This document shows, piece after piece, positions 56,174 through 64,000 of a stretch of 64,000 bases of DNA. The notes below the pieces were generated by a model. It did not search any database. It was not told where the DNA came from and saw nothing but the letters and a program-made list of their open reading frames with translations. Origin of the DNA: Aldehydirespirator sp965221215. Its GTDB lineage: Bacteria > Actinomycetota > Acidimicrobiia > Acidimicrobiales > Aldehydirespiratoraceae. The stretch covers positions 1,488,001 through 1,552,000 of the forward strand of contig OZ244872.1 of NCBI GenBank assembly GCA_965221215.1. The letters run 5' to 3'. A program made the position numbers and the translations under genes. The stretch's first letter is position 1; each line of letters begins with the position of its first letter.

Positions 56174-58738
56174 CTAATCGTCGGCTGAGTCGGCCGCCTG
56201 TAGCGCCCCGACAGCCGAAACCTCGATCTCGCTGCTGCGGTACCAGACCCCCACGCGGGCGTCGGCGGGCAGGAAGGCGATGTGGGGCGTGATGGCCTCG
56301 CCGTCGGCGCCGATGAAACCGACCTCGTAACGGCCTCCGGCCACCCGCCTCGCCCGGATGCTCCCGACGGCGGTTCCGTCCACCTCGACGTCGCCGCTCA
56401 CCCGCCAGCTTCCGACGGCGGCGTCGGCGGACAGGAACCGGGTCTCGGGCAGGATGCGCTCGCCGTCGGCAAGCTCGACGCCGTGCTCCACCCGGCCGTC
56501 GTCTCCCAGTCGGGCGATGATGCGCAGTTGCTGGGTCTGCGGCATCGCCGCCGATGGCCTCGAGCAATCGGTCCCGTCCCAGCTGGTTCCATCCTTGCAT
56601 TCAAGCGGCGCCAGGCCGAGCACCTCGCGAATCTCGAAGCCGTCGTCGAGCCCGAGCCTCTCGAGGAACCGCGAGAGCGCCGCGTCGGCTGATTCCGCTC
56701 CGCACAGCGCCTGATCGACGGCCAAGCCGTGGACGGGGCGCTCCAGCCGCAGTTCGGCGTCCAGCGCCAACATCTCGTCGATGTTGCCGGCACCGGCCGC
56801 CTCGAGCGCCCCGCGCAGGGCGTCGCCTCCGGGGCGGCAGTCCGACTGCTCGGCCATCAGCGCCTGCACGTCGGGGTCGTCCCAGCCGTCAGCCGCGCTG
56901 CGGGCCGCGGCCACGACCTCGCCGGCCGCGGCCGTGGCCGCCACGAGGCTCTCGACATAGGCGACCTGGGACTGGACGGTGCGGGCGTCGTGGAACGAGA
57001 GCTGCGACTCGTCGTCGCTGCGATTCAGGAGGGATCGCCACTCAGCAGCCATCGACGCGTAGCGAGCTGACGCGGTGTCGGCCGCGTCCAGCCAGAGCTG
57101 CTCGATGGCGGCGGGATCGATCGCCTCGCGGGCCAACCAGGCATCGAGAAGACCGGAGCCGCTCAGCGAGGCCGCGTACTGCTGTCCGAAGGCCCTCATG
57201 AGCGTGCTCGAGGAGGGATTGATCACGTTGAACCGCTCGCGGTCCGACCCCTCGGGCAGGTCGGCGATGGCGGGCCGCTCGAAGACCCCGTCCAAGAGCT
57301 GGCTCAGCACCCCGGCGGTGTAGATGGCCCGCCGCTGAACCGGCCGAGCGACCTCCGCGGCTGGATCGGAGACCGACTTCACCACCGTCGTCACCAGACT
57401 CTCATCGCCCATGTCGGCCTCGGCGGTCACGGTGTAGTGGCTGAGGCCGACCTTGACCTTGACCGGGCCGAAGGTGGGGCCGCTCAGCACCAGCAGGTTG
57501 TGCCAGAGTCCGTGGAATCCGACCTCGTTGCCGTCGGCATCGTCGGTGACCGCGCCCACGAACAGCCACTTGGGGCCGTGCTCGTTGAACGTCGCCTCGA
57601 ACGGCGCAACCTCGTCGATGGCAGTGCTCGATGCACTCGCAGTCACATCACTGCTGTGGTAGGACGAGCCCGCGTCCCACACTCCTGCGAGCGGATCGAG
57701 CCGGTCGAACACCCCCCTTCCCACCACGTAGATGTGAGCCACGCTGCCGTCGTCGGGCAGCTCGCCCCCGCCCGCGTTGCCGACTCGGAAGTCGACCGGG
57801 AACGGATCGCCCGCCACCACCTCGGCGGGAATGTGGACCGCCTCAACCTTGAGCTCGGGGCTCTGCTGGCGTTCGGGCTCTTCAACAAAATGGACGGTGA
57901 GGGTGAAGTCCGCCTGCAGCGGCTGGCGGTCGCGCGCATAGTAGGTGGTGGCCTCGATCAGGTAGGCGCCGGCTTGCAGGTACTGCTCGATGCGCGAGTT
58001 GCGGTACTCCCCGCCGTCGTCGTTGGCGCCGACGATGCCATCAGTGAACGACGCCAGCGACAGGACGGGGTCGCCGTTCTCGGACTCCAGGTCGATGCGC
58101 ACCCGGCCGGGCTGGTCCATGAAGAACAGATATCCCTGAGCGGGATGGCTCGACACGAAGCGCGAGCCGCAGGTATCGAGCGACCAGGATCCAGATGCCA
58201 CCAGGTCTTTGCCCGGTTCCAGCTCGCCCAGCGGGAAGAGGTCGCAACCCTCGACCCGGCTCACCGTGACCTTGAAGTCGGCCGGGCCCCGACCGCGCCC
58301 GCCCACGGTGGTGGCCTCGATCAGGTAGGCGCCGGGCTCTAGGTCGCTCTCGACCCGGGCGTCGAGCCGCTCGCCGTGGTCGTCGTTGTCGGTGATGCGG
58401 CTGCCGTCTTCGGCGAGCAGGTAGAGGTAGGAGTCGCCCTCGGGCGACGACAGGCCGACCCTGATCCGACCCGCCTCGGCCACATGGAAGCGGAAGGTAT
58501 GGGCGTCGCTGTCGGGCCGGAACCGCGAGTCGCAGTCCTCAGTCGTCCAGCGTCCCTCGGCCTCCAGCACGCTGCCCGCCGAGTCGCCCAGAGTGCCGAG
58601 GTCGGTGACCTCGCACTCCTCGACCTCCTGGCCGAGCGCAGTACTCGGTCCGGCCAGTGCCAGCGAAGCGGCGACCAGGGCAACAGCTGCAACCGGCATC
58701 GCCAGCGCGCTCTTGAGGACGGACAGGGAACGATGCAT
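56174..58738 (-). CDS. Secreted protein with two PPC-like domains
   Basis: 854 residues from ATG 58738; the start gives a clear signal (MPVAAVALVAASLALAGPSTALG, cleavage near residue 36). Two related ~110-residue beta domains follow, each with a Cys pair and endings GAYLIEATT (FRFHVAEAGRIRVGLSSPEG...SYLYLLAEDG and the second YLFFMDQPGRVRIDLESENGD), resembling bacterial pre-peptidase C-terminal (PPC) domains. Next is a CARDB-like region (PELKVEAVHIPAEVVAGDPF, VDFRVGNAGGGE), then a long helical region and a C-terminal beta part. No catalytic motif was seen. Probably an extracellular or wall-bound structural or binding protein. Confidence 0.65.
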   Translation of the reverse strand: MHRSLSVLKSALAMPVAAVALVAASLALAGPSTALGQEVEECEVTDLGTLGDSAGSVLEAEGRWTTEDCDSRFRPDSDAHTFRFHVAEAGRIRVGLSSPEGDSYLYLLAEDGSRITDNDDHGERLDARVESDLEPGAYLIEATTVGGRGRGPADFKVTVSRVEGCDLFPLGELEPGKDLVASGSWSLDTCGSRFVSSHPAQGYLFFMDQPGRVRIDLESENGDPVLSLASFTDGIVGANDDGGEYRNSRIEQYLQAGAYLIEATTYYARDRQPLQADFTLTVHFVEEPERQQSPELKVEAVHIPAEVVAGDPFPVDFRVGNAGGGELPDDGSVAHIYVVGRGVFDRLDPLAGVWDAGSSYHSSDVTASASSTAIDEVAPFEATFNEHGPKWLFVGAVTDDADGNEVGFHGLWHNLLVLSGPTFGPVKVKVGLSHYTVTAEADMGDESLVTTVVKSVSDPAAEVARPVQRRAIYTAGVLSQLLDGVFERPAIADLPEGSDRERFNVINPSSSTLMRAFGQQYAASLSGSGLLDAWLAREAIDPAAIEQLWLDAADTASARYASMAAEWRSLLNRSDDESQLSFHDARTVQSQVAYVESLVAATAAAGEVVAAARSAADGWDDPDVQALMAEQSDCRPGGDALRGALEAAGAGNIDEMLALDAELRLERPVHGLAVDQALCGAESADAALSRFLERLGLDDGFEIREVLGLAPLECKDGTSWDGTDCSRPSAAMPQTQQLRIIARLGDDGRVEHGVELADGERILPETRFLSADAAVGSWRVSGDVEVDGTAVGSIRARRVAGGRYEVGFIGADGEAITPHIAFLPADARVGVWYRSSEIEVSAVGALQAADSADD

Positions 58739-58919
58739 GGTTGCAACCTCCATAGACGGCGGGCGCAGGCTACGCCAACCGCCCCGTATCGCCAATCGGC
58801 GGCGCGCCCGAACCGTGCGCGGCCAGCGAGGCTGAGCCGTTTGCCGAGACCGTCCGAGGCTGGCTGGGCGAGGCTGACATGTCGTCGGCGGCTGCGGGCT
58901 GGCGCTACCGTGTGGCCCG

Positions 58920-59354
58920 ATGCCGCCCAAGACGTTCACCACGGCCGAGTTGCAGGCCCGCACCCTCAAGCGGGGCCAGCGGGTGAGGCTGGTGTCGGAG
59001 CAGCCCGGCGTGCCCCAGGGCGCCGAGGGCAAGGTGGCCATGGCCAACGGCTTCACCTGGAACCGCTACTGGGTGAGGCTGACCGACGGCCGGGTGGTGG
59101 GCCACATCGACCACGGTGATCTGGTCCGCACCAAGGACTACGAGCGGTACCTGGTGGCCCGCGACCGGGAGGCGCAGGAGGCCGAACTGGCTGCGCAAAG
59201 GGCGGCCGAGGCCGCGGCGGCAGGGCCGGCGGACAGCGCCGACGACGAGAGCGCGGCCAGCGGCGGGGCGGGCGAGGCCGTTGTCAACGGCGTGACCGTG
59301 CCCGCCTATCTGCTGCAGCGCTCAGCCGACGCCAGGACCCGCCTCGGTGCCTGA
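58920..59354 (+). CDS. Small conserved-looking protein with a C-terminal Ala-rich tail
   Basis: 144 residues. The N-terminal 85 residues form a compact domain (LKRGQRVRLVSEQPGVPQGAEG, WNRYWVRLTDGRVVGHIDHGDLVR), with the spacing of an SH3-like beta barrel. A charged helix EAQEAELAAQRAAEAAAA and a short tail ending VTVPAYLLQRS follow. I do not recognise the family. The ATG is preceded by a weak ribosome site; codon use fits the neighbours. Confidence 0.6.
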   Translation: MPPKTFTTAELQARTLKRGQRVRLVSEQPGVPQGAEGKVAMANGFTWNRYWVRLTDGRVVGHIDHGDLVRTKDYERYLVARDREAQEAELAAQRAAEAAAAGPADSADDESAASGGAGEAVVNGVTVPAYLLQRSADARTRLGA

Positions 59355-59407
59355 TCCGCGTCCGCCCGTCGTTTCCGCGGGCTCGTGCTACAGTGAGCAA
59401 TCGGTGA

Positions 59408-59464
59408 ACCGGAGCCGACCCCCTGGCTCAGTGGTCATGATGCTCGCAGGGGGCCGACTCCGGT
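59408..59464 (+). other. Long intergenic stem-loop followed by AT-rich DNA
   Basis: Arms ACCGGAGCCGACCCCCTG (59408-59425) and CAGGGGGCCGACTCCGGT (59447-59464) pair over 18 bp with two mismatches around a 21-nt loop. It is followed by an AT-rich stretch (59467-59510) with the small palindrome GCATA/TATGC. The pair lies between the small gene at 58920 and udk and could be a terminator, attenuator or structured RNA. No T-run directly follows. Confidence 0.55.
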
Positions 59465-59589
59465 CTGCAATTAGCATACTTCATATGCACTTTAATGCAT
59501 TGATATGGGCTTTTCGGTGCACCAGGGCAGTGGAGTGCCTGCCAGGCGAGCCCGGCCTGTGCGGGTGGGGCCGGGTATGGTGTCGGCCC

Positions 59590-60216
59590 GTGGACCGGTT
59601 CGTGTTCGGGATCTGCGGCGGCTCCGGCGCGGGCAAGACCACGCTCACCCGTCGCCTGCTGGAGCGCCTCGACGAGCACGAGGTGAGCGTGCTCGCCTTC
59701 GACGCCTACTACCGAGATCTGTCGCACCTGCCCTTCGACGAGCGGCGCCGCGGCAACTTCGACCATCCCGACTCCCTCGACAGCGGCCTGTTCCTGCACC
59801 ATCTCGACTCGCTGAGGCAGGGCGTCGATGTGGACGTGCCGATCTACGACTTCGCCACCCACACCCACAGCGGCCGGTTCGAGCGGGTGGAGGCGGCCCG
59901 GCTGCTGCTGGTGGAGGGCATCCTGCTGCTGGCCTTCGAGGAGGTGCTGGAGCGGCTCGACTACTCGATATTCATGGACGTACCCGAGGAGGTGCGACTG
60001 CAGCGCCGCATCCGGCGCGACATGAGCGAGCGGGGCCGGCCCGAGGACCATGTGCGCCGCCAGTTCGCGGCCACGGTCGCCCCCATGCACGACGCCTACG
60101 TGCAGCCCAGCCGCCACCGGGCCGACCGGATCATGGGCATCGCCGAAGCCGACCAGCTAGCCGATGAGTTGATGACCCTTCTGCCCCCCGCGGCCATGCC
60201 GGCCCCAGCCCGCTAG
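59590..60216 (+). CDS. udk: Uridine kinase
   Basis: 208 residues from GTG 59590 (VDRFVFGICGGSGAGKTTL). The P-loop GGSGAGKTT, FDAYYRDLSHLPFDERRRGNFDHPDS (residues about 37-62, with the nucleoside-binding YYRD), VPIYDFATHTHSG and LVEGILLL (Walker B-like) are all typical of uridine/cytidine kinases of pyrimidine salvage. The closing RRIRRDMSERGR lid is present. Confidence 0.92.
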   Translation: MDRFVFGICGGSGAGKTTLTRRLLERLDEHEVSVLAFDAYYRDLSHLPFDERRRGNFDHPDSLDSGLFLHHLDSLRQGVDVDVPIYDFATHTHSGRFERVEAARLLLVEGILLLAFEEVLERLDYSIFMDVPEEVRLQRRIRRDMSERGRPEDHVRRQFAATVAPMHDAYVQPSRHRADRIMGIAEADQLADELMTLLPPAAMPAPAR

Positions 60217-60273
60217 CCGAGGCTCCTCAAGAACGGCTCCGGCGATTGCCGGAGGTGGTCGACTGCGCGCCCT

Positions 60274-60831
60274 CTACAGGACGACGCCCTCGCCGACTAG
60301 CAGCTTGGCCTTTGTTTCGGGGCTGTAGCCGTAGTTGCCCACTCCCCCGCTGCTGGGCACCACCCGATGACACGGGATCAGCAGCGGAACCGGGTTGCGG
60401 GCCATGGCCGTGCCCACCGCCCGGGCCGCTCGGGGCCGGCCCACGATGGCGGCCAGCTCCCCGTAGGTGCGCACCTCGCCGCAGGGGATGCGGGCGGTGG
60501 CCCGCAGGACCTCCTGGTGGAACGCGGAGCGCGACGACAGGTCTACGGGCACGTCGGTGCGTCCGGTGGCCAGGGCCTCGCTCACTCGGGCCACCAGCTT
60601 GGGGTCGGGATCAGGATCGGGATCGACCTCGGTGCCCACCTCGTCGCGCATGTAATCGACGAAGCGGCCCGGATCGGGCTCGCGTCCGCCAGGGGTGATC
60701 TGGAGTCCGGAGACCCAACCGTTGGAGTGGGCCACGAACACCGCTCCGGCGGGGCTGTCGGCCATGAACCAGAGGTGGGCCAACCCGGCCCGCTCGGTCG
60801 GATTCTCGCTGCTGTCAATGCCAGGTTCCAT
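60274..60831 (-). CDS. ogt: Methylated-DNA-protein cysteine methyltransferase
   Basis: 185 residues. The active-site PCHRV (in LLIPCHRVVPSSGGVGNYGY) with the helix-turn-helix ARIPCGEVRTYGELAAIVGRPRAARAVGTAM identifies an O6-alkylguanine-DNA alkyltransferase. The N-terminal 90 residues are unusually acidic (VDPDPDPDPK). A suicide enzyme for alkylation repair. Uracil-DNA glycosylase lies next to it on the same strand. Confidence 0.9.
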   Translation of the reverse strand: MEPGIDSSENPTERAGLAHLWFMADSPAGAVFVAHSNGWVSGLQITPGGREPDPGRFVDYMRDEVGTEVDPDPDPDPKLVARVSEALATGRTDVPVDLSSRSAFHQEVLRATARIPCGEVRTYGELAAIVGRPRAARAVGTAMARNPVPLLIPCHRVVPSSGGVGNYGYSPETKAKLLVGEGVVL

Positions 60832-60922
60832 GAGGACACTCTCCGTTCTCTGCGGCGCGAATTACACCGTTGAAGGTTCTCCTCGGACCGTAACGGGAAC
60901 GCTGGCGCCGCGCAAGTGCCCG

Positions 60923-61594
60923 TTACTGATCGGGGATCGCCCAGTCGACAGGTTGGCGGCCGGCCGCGGCCAGGGCCTCGTTGGCCCGGCTGAAGGGCCG
61001 GCTGCCGAAGAATCCGCCCGACGCCGACAGCGGCGACGGGTGGGCCGACTCGATCACCGTGTGGCGGCCGGTGTCCACCAGCGCCCTCTTGCGGCGGGCC
61101 GAGCCTCCCCACAGGATGAACACCACCGGATCGTCCTTGTCGTTGACCACCCGGATCACCTCGTCGGTGAACGTCTCCCAGCCCCGCCGCTGGTGGCTGG
61201 CGGCCTGGCGGGCCCGCACGGTGAGGGTGGCGTTCAACAGCAGCACCCCCTGGCGGGCCCAGTGCTCCAGCGACCCGTGGTTGGGCACCGGTGCGCCGAT
61301 GTCGTTGTGCAGCTCTTCGAGGATGTTGACCAGCGACGGCGGCTTGGCCACGCCGGGGCGCACCGAGAAGCACAGCCCGTGGGCCTGGCGGGGGCCGTGG
61401 TAGGGATCCTGGCCCAGGATCAGCACCTTGACCGAGGCGTGCGGGGTGAGGTGCAGAGCCGCGAACACCTCGTCGTGGGGCGGGAACACCCGGTGGCGGT
61501 CGCGCTCGTCTCGCACGAAGCTCTGCAGCTCGCGCCAGTAGGGCTTGTCGAACTCGCCCCGCAGCAGAGGGTTCCAGTCGGTCTTGGCCGCCAT
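60923..61594 (-). CDS. ung: Uracil-DNA glycosylase, family 1
   Basis: 223 residues from ATG 61594. VLILGQDPYHGPRQAHGLCFSV contains the water-activating GQDPYH motif, LLLNATLTVRA the uracil-binding Asn strand, and HPSPLSA the leucine-loop motif HPSPLS. It removes uracil from DNA to start base-excision repair. Upstream lies dispersed repeat copy D, shared with the divergent ABC ATPase. Confidence 0.95.
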   Translation of the reverse strand: MAAKTDWNPLLRGEFDKPYWRELQSFVRDERDRHRVFPPHDEVFAALHLTPHASVKVLILGQDPYHGPRQAHGLCFSVRPGVAKPPSLVNILEELHNDIGAPVPNHGSLEHWARQGVLLLNATLTVRARQAASHQRRGWETFTDEVIRVVNDKDDPVVFILWGGSARRKRALVDTGRHTVIESAHPSPLSASGGFFGSRPFSRANEALAAAGRQPVDWAIPDQ

Positions 61595-61680
61595 CGGCGC
61601 CACAGTAGATCAGCGACCGGGCCGTCTCGGTCCACCGCCGCCGCGGTGGTGGATGGCATGGCCGGATACCGTTGGCGCCT

Positions 61681-61800
61681 GAGGCCGAGCGAATGGGAGA
61701 GGATCCGTGAGCGGTGCCGCGATAATCCGAGCGAGGCCGTGGCCCGAGCGGCCCGTGAGCGAAGCGAACAAGAGCGGGAGACACCGCGCCGCACCGCGAG
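61681..61800 (+). repeat. Dispersed intergenic repeat, copy D
   Basis: Begins GAGGCCGAGCGAATGGGAGA, then AATCCGAGCGAGGCCGTGGC, CGGCCCGTGAGCGAAGCGAA and CAAGAGCGGGAGAC. The middle differs from copies A-C but matches copy E. It is the only copy in a divergent, promoter-containing region. Confidence 0.7.
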
Positions 61801-61828
61801 ACGCCCACACCTGTCAGCGAGCCTTGTG

Positions 61829-62677
61829 ATGGCCAGCGCCGTGGAGATCACCGATCTCACCGTCAAGTTCGACCAGGTCACCGCCCTCGACCATGTGAGC
61901 CACGCGTTCGAGCCGGGCACGTCCACCGCGGTGATGGGTGCCAACGGCTCGGGCAAGACCACCATGCTGGAGTGCCTGGCCGGTCTGCAGAAGCCCACCT
62001 CGGGAACCATCCGCGGCATGTCAAAGAATCTGGCCTACGTGTGCCAGCACCTTCCCGCCGGCTGGATGCCGATCACCGCGGGCGAGGTGCTGGCCATGGG
62101 CCGCTACCGCGAGCGGGGGCTGCTCGGGCGCCTGAGGAGCGCCGACCGCGCCGCCATGCACAAGGCGGGCGAGCAGCTCGACGTCAACCAGTTCGCCCGG
62201 CGCAGCTTCGGCGATCTCAGCGGAGGACAGCAGCAGCGAGTGAGGATCGCGCAGGTGCTGGCGTGCGAGCCCGACATCGTCATGCTGGACGAGCCGGTCA
62301 CCGGTCTCGACATCCCCAGCCAGGAGCGGATCCTGGACGTGATAGAGGACTATTCCAGCCGGGGCGCAGTGGTGATCACCACCACCCACCACCTCGACGA
62401 GGCCCGGCACTGCGACTCTGTGGTGCTGATGGCAAACCGCCTGGTGGCCGCGGGCGCCCCCGCCGAGATGCTCACCGAGGAGCGGCTGCGGGAGACGTTC
62501 GGAGACCGGCTACTGGGTGACCACACCGACCACGACCACGACCATCAAGTCATCCTGCTCGACGACCACGGCCACGGCCACAGCCCCCACGGCGCCGGCC
62601 ACCACCCCAACAGCTGCGACCCCCACGGCACCGGCCACCACAGCGACAGCTGCGACCCCGGCCGTGTCGGGCATTAG
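61829..62677 (+). CDS. znuC: Metal ABC transporter ATPase with His-rich C-terminus
   Basis: 282 residues from ATG 61829. Walker A GANGSGKTT (37-45), Q-loop CQHLP, signature LSGGQQQR (130-137), Walker B VMLDEP and the switch His in TTHHLDE. It aligns best with ZnuC/MntB-type ATPases. The tail from residue 231 on is rich in His and Asp (DHTDHDHDHQ, DDHGHGHSPHGAGHHP) and has two Cys, a likely metal-binding extension. Probably the missing ATPase for the znuAB genes at 53-55.6 kb. The metal is inferred, not shown. Confidence 0.85.
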   Translation: MASAVEITDLTVKFDQVTALDHVSHAFEPGTSTAVMGANGSGKTTMLECLAGLQKPTSGTIRGMSKNLAYVCQHLPAGWMPITAGEVLAMGRYRERGLLGRLRSADRAAMHKAGEQLDVNQFARRSFGDLSGGQQQRVRIAQVLACEPDIVMLDEPVTGLDIPSQERILDVIEDYSSRGAVVITTTHHLDEARHCDSVVLMANRLVAAGAPAEMLTEERLRETFGDRLLGDHTDHDHDHQVILLDDHGHGHSPHGAGHHPNSCDPHGTGHHSDSCDPGRVGH

Positions 62678-62778
62678 AGGCCGAGCCCGCACTTCCTTGC
62701 GGCGCGGCCACCGCGACGAGCCCATGATCGGCCGCTGCGTCCTTGACGCGGCGAGGCACCGCGCCGACTAGGGGCTGC

Positions 62779-64000
62779 ATGGCCACCGCGCAGTGCGACA
62801 TTGCCGTGATCGGTGCCGGTCCGGCGGGGGCGGCCGCCGCCATCACCGCGGCCCGCCGCGGCGCCCGGGTGACCGTCTTCGAGAAGGGCGCGCCCGGCCG
62901 CGACAAGGTGTGCGGCGACGGTCTGACTCCCAGGGCGGTGGCCGCCCTCAAGGAACTCGGCATCGCCCTCGACGGCGCCCACCGCATCGACGGCCTGCGG
63001 ATGATCGCGGGCAGCACCCGGCGAGAGCTGCTGTGGCCCGACGGCAACCGCTTCGGCCCCCACGGGGCGGTGTGGCCCCGCCGGGCACTGGACCGGCACC
63101 TGGTGGAGGCGGCCGAAGCAGCCGGAGCCGAGATCCTGTGGAACACAGAGGTGACGCCCATCCTGGACGACGACGGTCGGGCGGTCGGCGTGGCGGGCGT
63201 TCACGGCGGCGGGCGCTGGTCGGCCGACCTGGTGGTGCTGGCCGCGGGCGCGCCCGGCGCGGCGGCCCGCGTGCTCGGCGCGGAGCGCTCCGACGACGAG
63301 CCCTTCGGCCTGGCCATTCGGACCTACGCCGGTAGCCCCCGCCACGACGACCGGCATCTCGAGGCCTGCCTCACCCTGCGGAGCGCCCAAGGCGGCTGGG
63401 TTCCGGGCTACGGGTGGATGTTCCCCGCCGGCGACGGCACCGTGAACATCGGCGCGGGCTCGATGTCCACCATGAAGGGCTTCCGAAGGCTCAACCTCAA
63501 CCAACTTCTGCGCGATTACCGGAATCTGGTGGCGGCAGAGTGGGAGCTCGGCGACTTCCTGGAGCGGCCCCGAGCCTGGAGGCTGCCCATGAGCACGGTC
63601 CGCCGCCACGGCGCCGGGTGGGCGGCGGTGGGCGACGCGGCCGGCCTGATCAACCCGATGAACGGCGAGGGCATCGACTACGGCTTGGAGTCGGGGATGA
63701 TCCTGGCCGACCTGTTCCTGGAGGATCCGGTCGGAGCCCCCGGCGCCTACGACCGCATCATCTCAGAGCGCTTCGACGGCTTCTTGCGCACCGGGCGGCG
63801 CTTCAGCTTCCTGATCGGCCATCCCTGGATTCTGCGCAACGGGCTGCGCCTGGCCGTCGGCACCCAGACCGTGGCCAACATCACCCTTCAGGTGATGGGC
63901 AACCTGATCGACGGCGACACCGAGGGGCTGGCGCCGCGTGTCCTCGACGCAGTCGACCGGGGCCTCAAGCTCGCCGATCCGCTGCTGCGCCGCACCCGAG
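62779..64000 (+). CDS. Geranylgeranyl-reductase-family FAD oxidoreductase, 3' end cut by window
   Basis: The frame opens at ATG 62779 and is still open at the window end (407 codons seen). DIAVIGAGPAGAAAAITAARRGARVTVFEK is the FAD-binding Rossmann site (GxGxxG at residues 12-17), KVCGDGLTPRAVAAL follows as in geranylgeranyl reductases, and GWAAVGDAAGLINPMNGEGIDYGLESG is the second FAD motif (GD motif). The family reduces polyprenyl chains of lipids, quinones or chlorophyll. In actinobacteria a menaquinone reductase (MenJ-like) role is plausible. Confidence 0.88.
   Translation, partial: MATAQCDIAVIGAGPAGAAAAITAARRGARVTVFEKGAPGRDKVCGDGLTPRAVAALKELGIALDGAHRIDGLRMIAGSTRRELLWPDGNRFGPHGAVWPRRALDRHLVEAAEAAGAEILWNTEVTPILDDDGRAVGVAGVHGGGRWSADLVVLAAGAPGAAARVLGAERSDDEPFGLAIRTYAGSPRHDDRHLEACLTLRSAQGGWVPGYGWMFPAGDGTVNIGAGSMSTMKGFRRLNLNQLLRDYRNLVAAEWELGDFLERPRAWRLPMSTVRRHGAGWAAVGDAAGLINPMNGEGIDYGLESGMILADLFLEDPVGAPGAYDRIISERFDGFLRTGRRFSFLIGHPWILRNGLRLAVGTQTVANITLQVMGNLIDGDTEGLAPRVLDAVDRGLKLADPLLRRTR

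Noticed and set aside
56198..56600. Minus-strand frame within the secreted protein gene and similar Arg-rich shadows
   Set aside because: Overlaps the well-supported secreted-protein frame and consists of low-complexity Arg/Gly runs.
60695..61828. Extension of the znuC-like frame far upstream of 61829
   Set aside because: It crosses ung and repeat copy D without homology. The ATG at 61829 begins the ABC domain.

Overview
This is high-GC DNA with frequent GTG and TTG starts, tightly packed operons with ATGA/GTGA overlaps, and a split pntAA-pntAB-pntB transhydrogenase. That points to an actinobacterium, possibly of the Acidimicrobiia; the class-level guess is inference from gene content only. 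All calls were made by reading the sequence. No database search was run, and repeat counts were made by hand.

Layout. 0-9 kb is ordinary metabolism: the end of a Gfo/Idh oxidoreductase, a 5'-nucleotidase, a Dyp peroxidase, a CoA ligase, the three-gene proton-translocating transhydrogenase and a TrpB2-type synthase. 9-23 kb is a complete type I-E CRISPR-Cas locus on the minus strand (cas3-cas8e-cse2-cas7e-cas5e-cas6e-cas1-cas2), followed by an array of about 80 repeats. The 3' end of cas3 is out of frame. 23-25.7 kb is decayed mobile DNA (an ISL3 transposase remnant and a phage capsid fragment) followed by an AbrB/RelE-like toxin-antitoxin pair. 25.7-35 kb carries tRNAs, a DUF4389 membrane protein, an inositol-phosphatase-like enzyme, a peroxiredoxin whose peroxidatic Cys codon is an in-frame TGA (probable selenocysteine), a divergent DNA methylase / nuclease-HEAT pair (probable restriction-modification or defence system), a LuxR-like regulator, and an AT-richer patch with a broken secreted metalloprotease and a broken lipoprotein.

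35-43.4 kb is core housekeeping: dnaG, glyS, and an operon phoH-ybeY-corC-like-era-uppS-recO, with tRNA-Asn, tRNA-Arg and tRNA-His. 44-47.6 kb is a decayed single-chain nuclease-helicase-methylase restriction gene with a C13 tract, an (AG)7 tract and a 74-bp triplication, followed by a second ISL3 remnant. 47.9-53 kb holds a DUF2442/DUF4160 pair, tRNA-Lys and an operon NYN protein-CobW-amidohydrolase-UbiD. 53-56 kb is zinc uptake (znuA, znuB, divergent zur with an operator). The ATPase subunit that probably completes this transporter lies 6 kb away at 61.8 kb and has a His-rich tail. The end contains a secreted PPC-type protein, uridine kinase, two DNA-repair enzymes (Ogt/MGMT and uracil-DNA glycosylase) and a geranylgeranyl-reductase-type flavoprotein cut by the window edge.

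A dispersed intergenic repeat family (five copies plus short fragments) lies mostly at convergent gene ends. Most defence functions (CRISPR-Cas, methylase/nuclease pair, decayed restriction gene, toxin-antitoxin-like pairs) and most broken genes fall between 9 and 48 kb, interleaved with tRNAs and core genes.
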